From an uncultured Eubacteriales bacterium (GTDB taxonomy: Bacteria; Bacillota; Clostridia; Oscillospirales; Butyricicoccaceae), in NCBI GenBank assembly GCA_910585875.1, contig CAJUIK010000033.1:1-19213 (forward strand): a stretch of 19,213 bases of DNA. The letters are read 5' to 3'. The notes beneath the pieces are model-generated. The model did not search any database, was not told the DNA's origin, and saw only the letters and a list, made by a program, of their open reading frames with translations. The position numbers were made by a program, and so were the translations under genes. Shown one piece after another: positions 1 through 6,470 of the stretch; position 1 is the first letter of the stretch, and each line of letters begins with the position of its first letter.

Positions 1-1
1 G

Positions 2-319
2 TTCCAAACCCTGGCAGAGCGGGGCGGCGTGGCCGGCATTAACTTCGGACCCGAGTTCTTGAACGCCGATATTCAGCGCAAGGACAGCACGGCGGAGCTG
101 ATGAGCAAGCACATCCGCCGCATGATCGAACTGGGCGGCGAGGACGCCGTGGGCCTGGGTTCGGATTTTGACGGTATCCACGGCCAGCTGGAAATCGACC
201 AGGTTTCTAAAATGCCGCTGCTCTTTGATCGGCTGAAAAAAGACGGCCTTACCGAGCGGCAGATCGAGAAAATCGCCTATGGCAACGTGCTGCGGGTCAT
301 TGGCGAAGCCATGCGGTAA
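2..319 (+). CDS. Membrane dipeptidase (peptidase M19), C-terminal part
   Basis: This is the last 105 codons of a gene that begins before the window. The reading frame is open from base 2 and ends at TAA 317-319. The motif GLGSDFDGI is typical of the zinc-dependent dipeptidases of family M19 (renal dipeptidase type), where the Asp of GSDFDG lies in the active site. The block GGVAGINF and the C-terminal segment ending in YGNVLRVIGE also fit the end of that TIM-barrel family. Such enzymes cleave dipeptides, often with broad stereospecificity, and bacterial members usually work in the cytoplasm. The N-terminal metal-binding HxD and the bridging Glu lie outside the window, so activity cannot be judged. 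A strong terminator follows 37 nt later, so it is not part of the gdpP transcript. Confidence 0.88.
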   Translation, partial: FQTLAERGGVAGINFGPEFLNADIQRKDSTAELMSKHIRRMIELGGEDAVGLGSDFDGIHGQLEIDQVSKMPLLFDRLKKDGLTERQIEKIAYGNVLRVIGEAMR

Positions 320-356
320 TGCAGGGGGAAAGCAAACAGACGGTGGCCCGGTTTTC

Positions 357-393
357 CGCCGCGGGAACTCCAAAGTTCCCGCGGCGTATTTTT
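357..393 (+). terminator. Rho-independent terminator after the M19 dipeptidase
   Basis: Bases 357-369 pair perfectly with 374-386 (13-bp GC-rich stem, loop CCAA) and are followed by TATTTTT at 387-393. It lies 37 nt after the stop codon of the dipeptidase gene and separates it from the gdpP transcript. Confidence 0.9.
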
Positions 394-433
394 GCGGCAA
401 GGACCGCGCCTGTTGGGCGGACAGACAGTCCGC

Positions 434-486
434 GGCGCCGTCGGAGGAGGGGGCCTCCCTCAAGGCCGCCGCCCTTTGGGCAGGCC
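434..486. repeat. GC-rich hairpin-rich intergenic element, related to the repeat at the right edge
   Basis: This non-coding block carries the pieces GCCGTCGG (437-444), GGGGCCTCCC (450-459) and GCCCTTTGGGCA (471-482) in the same order as the 91-nt-period repeat at 19070-19213, with insertions between them. GCCC-TTT-GGGC (471-481) and GGAGG...CCTCC (443-447 with 454-458) can form hairpins, and just upstream GCGGAC (417-422) pairs with GTCCGC (428-433). I see no ribosome site or convincing reading frame. Together with the terminator, promoter and leader hairpin, this accounts for most of the gene-free stretch 320-623. Whether it is an old repeat copy or chance GC-rich similarity needs a genome-wide search. 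Confidence 0.45.
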
Positions 487-519
487 AAGCGGCGAGCCCA
501 TGGCGGGCCGACAGGACAC

Positions 520-548
520 TTGCCAAGGGCCGTTTTTTTTGATATACT
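520..548 (+). promoter_or_regulatory. Sigma-A-type promoter of the gdpP-rplI-dnaB run
   Basis: TTGCCA (520-525), a 17-nt spacer containing a run of eight T, then TATACT (543-548). This predicts a start of transcription near 555 and a leader of about 70 nt before the GTG at 624. Confidence 0.75.
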
Positions 549-572
549 AACGCTATTATTGCGATTGCTGCG

Positions 573-594
573 GCGCCGAGGTTTTCCCCGGCGC
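573..594 (+). other. Leader hairpin upstream of gdpP
   Basis: GCGCCG (573-578) pairs with CGGCGC (589-594). After one A/C mismatch the stem continues GG/CC around a TTTT loop. It lies in the predicted 5' untranslated leader, 14 nt before the Shine-Dalgarno site at 609-616. There is no U-tract behind it, so it is not a terminator; it may stabilise the messenger. Confidence 0.5.
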
Positions 595-623
595 TTCAGA
601 TGCGAAGAGAGGAGGGCCGCCGC

Positions 624-2645
624 GTGGAGAAAATGATTGCCCGCATGATGGAATCGGGCACCCGTTTGGCATTCGCGCTGCTGCTTATTTTTGCCGCGAT
701 CTCGTCTTTTTACAATGTGTGGATCGCTATTGGGGAGTTGTTTGTGGTCAGCGCCCTATATATCTATTATCGGGCCAAGGCCAAGCGCCGCCGGGCGGAC
801 ATCCGCCGAACGGTGGAGACGCTGATGTTCCAGGTGGACGACGCTTCTAAAAATTCCTTGATGAATTTCCCGCTGCCCACCGCTATTCTGCGCATCGACA
901 CCGGCGAGGTGGTCTGGTGCAACGACGGCTTTTTTGAGATCACCGGCGCCCATGAGCGGATGTTCAATATGCACATCACCGACGTGATGGACGGTTTTGA
1001 CACCAAATGGATTATGGAAGGCCGGCCCAAATGCCCCTATGAGGCGGAGGTCAACGGCCGTCATTTTGAGGTGTACGGCAATATCGTCCGCTCGGGCGGC
1101 GACGCCGCCAGCGCCCTGTTGACTACTATGTATTGGGTGGACGTGACGGATTACAGCGCTTTGCGGGCAAAATATGAGCAGAGCCGGCCTGTGGTCGCTA
1201 TTTTGGTGTTGGACAGCTACGAGGAGCTGATCAAGGGAGTTTCCGAGGCGGAAAAATCCAAGCTCACCGCTCAGGTGGACGAGGATATCGCCAACTGGGC
1301 CGAGCCCGTCCACGGCGTGCTGCGCCGTCTGGACCGGGATAAATACCTGTTCCTCTTTGAACAGAAGGATCTGGCGGAATTTGTGGAAAAGAAATTCGAT
1401 CTGCTGGACAAAGCCCGGGAAATCAAGAGCAGCTCCGGGGTCAGCGCCACGATCTCCATCGGCATCGGCAAGGGAGACACCGAGCTCAGCGAGCTATATC
1501 AATACGCCCGGCTGGCGGCAGACACCGCCCTGGCCAGAGGCGGCGACCAGGTGGTCATCAAGTCTAAATACGCCTTTGAGTTTTATGGCGGCCAGACCAA
1601 GGAAGTGGAAAAACGCACCAAGGTCAAATCCCGCGTGGTGGCCAACTCGCTGCGGCAATATATCAAGGATTCCTCCTATGTCTTCGTCATGGGCCATCAG
1701 CTCTCCGACCTGGACGCGGTGGGCGCGGCGGCGGGTATTTGCGCCGCTGTGCGCAAATGCGGCAAAAAGCCCTATTTTATCGTCAACAGCGACCGCACTT
1801 CCGCCAAGGACCTGATCGACAAACTGGCGGCGCTGGAGGAATACAAGGAATCTTTCATCAAGCCGGACGACGCGATTTTCATCGCGGATTCCAACTCCCT
1901 GCTGATTGTGGTGGACACCAACCGGCCGGATTTCGTAGATTATCCCGAGGTTTTGCAGACCATCCAGCGAGTGGCGGTCATCGATCACCATCGCCGGGCG
2001 GCCAGCTATATTGAGAATTATGTCATCAGCCTTCACGAACCCTACGCCAGCTCCACCAGCGAGCTGGTGACAGAATTGCTGCAATATATCCTCACAGGCC
2101 CCCAAGAGCTGAAGAAGGAGGAGGCCGAGGCGTTGCTTTCCGGTATTTTCCTAGATACCAAGAGCTTTACCGTCAAAACCGGCGTGCGCACCTTTGAAGC
2201 CGCCGCCTATCTGCGCCAATGCGGCGCGGACACGGTGGAGGTGCGCCGGCTGTTCAACAACAATTTCGATTCCTATATCAAAAAGTACCAAATCATCAGC
2301 AACGCCGAGCAGCCTTATCCTGGGGTTTCCGTCTCTGTCTTTGACGAAGACACCGAGCGGGCCACCGCCTCTCAGGCGGCGGACGAGCTGATCAACATCA
2401 GCGATATCAAGGCTTCTTTTGTGGTGGTGCGGGAACATGGCCGCGACGTGGCCATCTCCGGCCGGTCCTATGGCAAGATGAACGTCCAGGTGGTGCTGGA
2501 AAAGCTGGGCGGCGGCGGCAGCCTGACGATGGCCGGCGCCCAATTCCAGGACGCCGACGTCCACGAGGTGGCCGGCCGGCTGAAAGCCGCCATTGAGGAG
2601 TATTTGGCCGACAGCCAGAACGAGGCGGAAAACGTCCCTGTGTGA
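624..2645 (+). CDS. gdpP: GdpP-type cyclic-di-AMP phosphodiesterase (PAS-degenerate GGDEF-DHH/DHHA1)
   Basis: Membrane-bound phosphodiesterase that hydrolyses the second messenger c-di-AMP. From the GTG start it has 673 residues, the usual size for the family. In order: two hydrophobic segments near residues 8-45, a PAS-like region around 65-170, a degenerate GGDEF region around 180-330 with the family signature RGGDQV, a DHH domain (HQLSDLD at 358-364, VDTN, DHH at 454-456, the EPYASSTSEL block) and DHHA1 at the C-terminus. I prefer GTG 624 because GAGGAGGG (609-616) sits 7 nt before it; the in-frame ATG at 600 has no such site. Unusual: the DHHA1 motif reads GGGGS (629-633), with Ser where the family motif GGGH has His. 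It heads the run with rplI and dnaB, an arrangement conserved in Firmicutes. Confidence 0.93.
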   Translation: MEKMIARMMESGTRLAFALLLIFAAISSFYNVWIAIGELFVVSALYIYYRAKAKRRRADIRRTVETLMFQVDDASKNSLMNFPLPTAILRIDTGEVVWCNDGFFEITGAHERMFNMHITDVMDGFDTKWIMEGRPKCPYEAEVNGRHFEVYGNIVRSGGDAASALLTTMYWVDVTDYSALRAKYEQSRPVVAILVLDSYEELIKGVSEAEKSKLTAQVDEDIANWAEPVHGVLRRLDRDKYLFLFEQKDLAEFVEKKFDLLDKAREIKSSSGVSATISIGIGKGDTELSELYQYARLAADTALARGGDQVVIKSKYAFEFYGGQTKEVEKRTKVKSRVVANSLRQYIKDSSYVFVMGHQLSDLDAVGAAAGICAAVRKCGKKPYFIVNSDRTSAKDLIDKLAALEEYKESFIKPDDAIFIADSNSLLIVVDTNRPDFVDYPEVLQTIQRVAVIDHHRRAASYIENYVISLHEPYASSTSELVTELLQYILTGPQELKKEEAEALLSGIFLDTKSFTVKTGVRTFEAAAYLRQCGADTVEVRRLFNNNFDSYIKKYQIISNAEQPYPGVSVSVFDEDTERATASQAADELINISDIKASFVVVREHGRDVAISGRSYGKMNVQVVLEKLGGGGSLTMAGAQFQDADVHEVAGRLKAAIEEYLADSQNEAENVPV

Positions 2646-2691
2646 CAGGGCGGCTGGAATAGGACAAAAGGTCAAACGATAGGTATGATCC

Positions 2692-2726
2692 GGGGCGGCC
2701 CGCCGCGCAAGCCGCCCCCCCCTTTT
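2692..2726 (+). terminator. Possible weak terminator or attenuator between gdpP and rplI
   Basis: GGGGCGGC (2692-2699) pairs perfectly with GCCGCCCC (2711-2718) across an 11-nt loop. After four more C comes TTTT (2723-2726). The short, C-interrupted U-tract makes partial termination more likely than a full stop. It could lower gdpP read-through into rplI, or be an RNA processing site. Confidence 0.4.
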
Positions 2727-2763
2727 GATTCAGGTCGGCGCGGAGAAAACGGAGTGAAAACAG

Positions 2764-3213
2764 ATGAAATTGATTTTATTGCAAGACGTGCGGGGACAAG
2801 GGAAAAAGGGAGAAATCATCGAGGCCAGCGACGGCTACGCCCGCAACTTCCTGCTGCCCCGGAAGCTGGCCGCCCAGGCCACGGCCGACGTGCTCAACGC
2901 CAAGAAAATCGCCGACGAGGCCACGGCCCGCCGGCTCCAGCTGGAAAAAGAGGCGGCTCAGGAGACGGCCCGGCAGCTGAAGGACAAAAAAGTGCATATC
3001 AAAGCCAAAGCCGGCGCCGGCGGGCGGCTGTTTGGCAGCGTGACGGCCAAGGACATTGCCGAGGAGCTGAAAAAACAGCATCAGGTAGAAGTGCAGAAAA
3101 ACAAGATCGTCCTGGAGGACACGATTAAAAATTTCGGCTCCTATCAGGTGAAAGTCAAGCTCTATCCCGAAGTGACGGGTTCCCTCACCGTGGTGGTGGA
3201 GGAGCAAAACTAA
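2764..3213 (+). CDS. rplI: 50S ribosomal protein L9
   Basis: Large-subunit ribosomal protein that binds 23S rRNA near the L1 stalk base. The N-terminal domain reads MKLILLQDVRGQGKKGEIIE and is followed by the DGYARNFLLP signature, then a long Lys/Ala-rich connecting helix (about residues 40-75) and the C-terminal domain. At 149 residues it has the usual full length. GGAG at 2751-2754 lies 9 nt before the ATG. It is 118 nt downstream of gdpP and only 6 nt upstream of dnaB, so the two latter genes are surely cotranscribed. Nothing is missing or unusual. Confidence 0.98.
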   Translation: MKLILLQDVRGQGKKGEIIEASDGYARNFLLPRKLAAQATADVLNAKKIADEATARRLQLEKEAAQETARQLKDKKVHIKAKAGAGGRLFGSVTAKDIAEELKKQHQVEVQKNKIVLEDTIKNFGSYQVKVKLYPEVTGSLTVVVEEQN

Positions 3214-3219
3214 AAGACG

Positions 3220-4557
3220 ATGCCCATGGATGAATTGCTTTCCCGCCAGACGCCCCACAGCGTGGAGGCTGAGCAGGCGGTAATCGGCGCGGTGCTCTTC
3301 GACCCCTCCTGCGTAGTCGCGGTAATGGAGCTGCTGCGGCCCGACGACTTTTATATCGACGCCAATCGGGCGATTTTTGACACCATCAGCAGTATGTTTA
3401 CCGCCGGACAGAAAATCGACCCGGTGACGATCTTGGACGAAATGAAGGTCTTGGGATACAAGGACAAGGCGGACCGGAATTATTTTATCCAGCTGATGGA
3501 CGTGACGCCCACTTCCGCCAATGTGAGGGAGTACGCTCGGATTGTCCGGGAAAAGCGGATGCTCCGGGACTTGCAGCAAATCTGCAACGAGATTTTTGAC
3601 ATGACCCGAAACGAGCAGGACAGCGCCGGGACCATCGCCGAGCTGGCGGAGCAGAAAATCTACGCTGTCCGCCAGGGCCGGGAAATCAGCGGCCTGCGGC
3701 ATATCAAATCCGTCATCAAGGACGTTTATGACCAGTTGGACGAGCTGGCGGCCAACCCGGGCAAGCTGCCCGGTCTGCCCACCGGCTTTTCCGACTTGGA
3801 CAACGCGCTGGGCGGGCTGAATAAATCCGACCTGATTTTGGTGGCCGCCCGGCCTGCCATGGGCAAAACCAGCTTCGCGCTGAACATGGCCCTGTCGGCG
3901 GCCAAGCAATCGGGAAAGGACGTGGCGATGTTTCAGCTGGAGATGAGCGACACCCAGCTGACCTCCCGGATGATTTCCAGCGAAGCCTTGGTGGACAGCC
4001 GTAAGCTGCGGATGGGCGCTCTGGACGAGAAGGATTGGGAGAAGATCGCCCATGTCTCCGCCACCCTTTCCAAGACCAATATTTATATCGAAGACAGCTC
4101 CGCCATCACTGTTTCGGAAATCAAGGCCAAGTGCCGCCGGCTGGGAAACCGGCTGGGGATGGTGGTGATCGATTACCTTCAGCTGATGCAGGGCTCTAAA
4201 CATTCGGAAAACCGTGTGCAGCAGATTTCAGAAATCTCCCGGTCCTTGAAAGTGATGGCCCGAGAGCTCAACGTGCCTGTGGTCTGCCTGTCCCAGCTCT
4301 CCCGAGGCCCGGAACAGCGGCCCAACAAACGGCCTATGTTGTCGGACTTGCGGGAATCCGGCGCTATCGAACAGGACGCGGACATCGTGATTTTCTTGTA
4401 CCGGGACGATTATTACAACCCGGACAGTGAAAAGAAAAATGTGGTGGAGTGTATCATCGCCAAAAACCGTCACGGCGAAGCCTGCACAGTAGAACTGCAA
4501 TGGCTGGGCCAATATACCCGCTTTTCCGGCCAGGATAACACCCATTATGAGCATTGA
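3220..4557 (+). CDS. dnaB: Replicative DNA helicase DnaB
   Basis: Hexameric 5'-to-3' helicase of the chromosomal replication fork (called DnaC in Bacillus). The 445 residues comprise the N-terminal helical domain (begins PHSVEAEQAVIGAVL), a linker, and the RecA-like ATPase domain with Walker A ARPAMGKTS around residues 210-218, the FQLEMS block, Walker B-like VVIDYLQLM, and the SQLSRGPEQRPNKRPMLSDL block with ESGAIEQDAD behind it. No intein interrupts the Walker region. The start ATG 3220 is 6 nt after the rplI stop. A GGAGGAG at 3198-3204 lies inside the rplI end, 15 nt upstream, so translation may be coupled; ATG 3226 is the alternative. The 3' end overlaps tilS by 11 nt. Confidence 0.98.
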   Translation: MPMDELLSRQTPHSVEAEQAVIGAVLFDPSCVVAVMELLRPDDFYIDANRAIFDTISSMFTAGQKIDPVTILDEMKVLGYKDKADRNYFIQLMDVTPTSANVREYARIVREKRMLRDLQQICNEIFDMTRNEQDSAGTIAELAEQKIYAVRQGREISGLRHIKSVIKDVYDQLDELAANPGKLPGLPTGFSDLDNALGGLNKSDLILVAARPAMGKTSFALNMALSAAKQSGKDVAMFQLEMSDTQLTSRMISSEALVDSRKLRMGALDEKDWEKIAHVSATLSKTNIYIEDSSAITVSEIKAKCRRLGNRLGMVVIDYLQLMQGSKHSENRVQQISEISRSLKVMARELNVPVVCLSQLSRGPEQRPNKRPMLSDLRESGAIEQDADIVIFLYRDDYYNPDSEKKNVVECIIAKNRHGEACTVELQWLGQYTRFSGQDNTHYEH

Positions 4558-5899
4558 AGCAGAAATCCAGCGGAAAACGCTGGATTTTATGGCGGAATAT
4601 GTCATGACTTCGCCGGGGGACGTCGTGTTGTGCGCCCTCTCCGGCGGCGCGGATTCCACTGCCATGACCGACCTGCTGTGGCGCAGCAAGCAAAAACTGG
4701 GGATTCGGCTGGCCGCGGCCCATTTTATTCACGGCCTGCGCCCTGAAGACGCCCAGGCGGAAAAGGAATTGGTCCGACAGTTCTGCCTGCGGCGGGAAAT
4801 CCCGCTGATTGTGGGACAAGGGGATACCAGGGCTTTCTGCCAGGCGAACCGATGCGGCCTAGAGGAGGGCGCCCGGCGGCTGCGCTATGAATTTTTGGAG
4901 CGGGCCGCCCAAGAGCTGGGGGCCGGGCTTGTGGCCACCGCCCACCATATGGAGGACAATGGGGAGACGATTTTGCTCAACCTGTGCCGGGGCGCCGGCC
5001 TGCGGGGGCTGGGGGGCATCCCGCCCAAACGAGATGGGATTATCCGCCCCATATTGGCGTTGACGCGAGAACAAATTGAACAATATCTGGCGGAAAAGGG
5101 CATACCCTATAGCAGCGACCCCAGCAATCAATCGGAAGAATTTGCCCGGAATCGCCTGCGCAGTCAGGTTTTTCCCGGGCTGCAAAGCGTCAACAGCCAG
5201 GCTGCGGCCCATCTCTGCCAGGCGGCCCGGCGGGCCAGACAGGACGAAGAATACCTGGAAGGGGAGGCCCGGCGTCTGATCGAGCGAAACGGCGGCGGCG
5301 GGCGGATTTCCGTAGAGGCTCTGTCCCAAGCGCCGCCCTCTTTGAGCCTGCGGGCCGTCCAGCTGCTCTATGCTCAGGGCGGCGGGCGGGGAACCCTTTC
5401 CGAAGCCCATCGCCGGGCTGTTTTGGCCTTGTGCGGCAAAGGCCCTTCCGCCCGGCTGGCGCTGCCCGGCGGCATAGAAGCCCGCCGGCAGTATGAACAG
5501 ATGATATTCGGCCCGGCAGACGACAAAAAAGCCGACAGGGCCTGCGCCTTTACAGCCCAAACGCTGGAAGAGGGCAAGCCTATCCGCCAGAACGGCTGGC
5601 AGGTGACCCTATATCGGGGGTCAGCGCCGACTGGGGAACAGGGCCGGCTCTTTTGTTTTCAGAGTCTGGCGCCCCCTGTGATTCTGCGGTCCCGGCAGCC
5701 GGGGGACCGCGTTTTTCAGGGCGGGCAGAACAAGAGCGTGAAAAAATGGATGATCGACCAAAAGATACCCGCCGCTTTGCGGGACGGCTTGCCCTTGGTC
5801 TGTGACGGCCAAGGCGTGGCGCTGGTCTGCGGCGGCATTGCCCGAGACGGCCAGAAAGAGGGAGCCCCTGGCTGGACTTTGGCGGTAAGGAGAATATGA
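4547..5899 (+). CDS. tilS: tRNA(Ile)-lysidine synthase
   Basis: ATP-dependent enzyme that attaches lysine to C34 of the CAU-anticodon tRNA-Ile, so that it reads AUA codons; essential in most bacteria. The 450 residues show the PP-loop SGGADS at 32-37, followed by HFIHGLRPEDA and ATAHHMEDNGETILLNL, which are typical of the N-terminal domain. The substrate-binding middle domain follows, then a TilS C-terminal domain with RSRQPGDRV and KKWMIDQKIP. The ATG at 4547 lies inside the end of dnaB (11-nt overlap), with AGGA at 4532-4535 as a modest ribosome site, which suggests coupled translation. The stop is 1 nt before the hpt start. Confidence 0.96.
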   Translation: MSIEAEIQRKTLDFMAEYVMTSPGDVVLCALSGGADSTAMTDLLWRSKQKLGIRLAAAHFIHGLRPEDAQAEKELVRQFCLRREIPLIVGQGDTRAFCQANRCGLEEGARRLRYEFLERAAQELGAGLVATAHHMEDNGETILLNLCRGAGLRGLGGIPPKRDGIIRPILALTREQIEQYLAEKGIPYSSDPSNQSEEFARNRLRSQVFPGLQSVNSQAAAHLCQAARRARQDEEYLEGEARRLIERNGGGGRISVEALSQAPPSLSLRAVQLLYAQGGGRGTLSEAHRRAVLALCGKGPSARLALPGGIEARRQYEQMIFGPADDKKADRACAFTAQTLEEGKPIRQNGWQVTLYRGSAPTGEQGRLFCFQSLAPPVILRSRQPGDRVFQGGQNKSVKKWMIDQKIPAALRDGLPLVCDGQGVALVCGGIARDGQKEGAPGWTLAVRRI

Positions 5900-5900
5900 T

Positions 5901-6449
5901 ATGAGCGATATGCGGGATCAAGTGGAGCGGACGCTGCTGACTCAAGCGCAAATTCAGAAAAGGGTGGGGGAGCTGGGGCAGATTTTCTCGCGGGAATATG
6001 CGGACAAGAACCCAGTGCTGGTTAGTGTGCTCAAGGGCGCCTTTGTGTTTCTGGCCGATTTGTGCCGGGCGATCTCCGTTCCCTGTTCGGTGGATTTCAT
6101 GATTGCCTCCAGCTACGGCGCCGGCACGGAAACCAGCGGCCAAGTGAAAATAATTAAAGATTTAGACACAGATATTCGGGGCCGCCATGTTATAGTAGTG
6201 GAGGACATTGTGGACAGCGGCGTGACGCTGAGCCATATTATGGATATGCTGCAAAAACGGGGCCCCGCGTCCCTGCGGCTGGCGACGCTGCTGGATAAAC
6301 CTGCCCGCCGCCAGGCCCATGTGGACATCGACTGGATCGGCTTTCAGGTCCCAGACGCTTTTTTGGTGGGGTATGGCTTGGATTATGCAGAAAAATACCG
6401 AAATATTCCAGATATTTGTATTTTGAAACCCGAGGTCTATCAGGCGTGA
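5901..6449 (+). CDS. hpt: Hypoxanthine (guanine) phosphoribosyltransferase
   Basis: Purine salvage enzyme that makes IMP or GMP from hypoxanthine or guanine and PRPP. The 182 residues carry the PRPP-binding signature VVEDIVDSGVTL (EDIVDSG at 101-107), the LVSVLKGAFVFLADL block near the N-terminus, the flexible-loop segment ASSYGAGTETSG and the C-terminal VGYGLDYAEKYRN block that defines the family. The start is clear: TAAGGAGA ends 7 nt before ATG 5901, and the gene begins 1 nt after the tilS stop. The order tilS-hpt-ftsH is widely conserved in Firmicutes, and the gene is cotranscribed with its neighbours. Confidence 0.97.
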   Translation: MSDMRDQVERTLLTQAQIQKRVGELGQIFSREYADKNPVLVSVLKGAFVFLADLCRAISVPCSVDFMIASSYGAGTETSGQVKIIKDLDTDIRGRHVIVVEDIVDSGVTLSHIMDMLQKRGPASLRLATLLDKPARRQAHVDIDWIGFQVPDAFLVGYGLDYAEKYRNIPDICILKPEVYQA

Positions 6450-6470
6450 CAGCGCCGCCTCGCGAAAGGT

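Noticed and set aside
320..519. Short plus and minus frames in the GC-rich non-coding block
   Set aside because: Arg/Pro/Gly-rich products, no ribosome site, and a terminator and promoter occupy the same stretch.
600..623. ATG 600 as start of gdpP
   Set aside because: No ribosome site lies before it, whereas GAGGAGGG is placed 7 nt before GTG 624.
2685..3128. A 147-codon frame overlapping rplI on the same strand
   Set aside because: It is in another frame of a certain ribosomal gene and gives an Arg/Gly-rich product without any family.
2776..4203. A 475-codon open frame on the minus strand across rplI and dnaB
   Set aside because: It lies wholly opposite two certain genes, has no ribosome site and a low-complexity His/Gln/Gly-rich product typical of antisense frames in GC-rich DNA.
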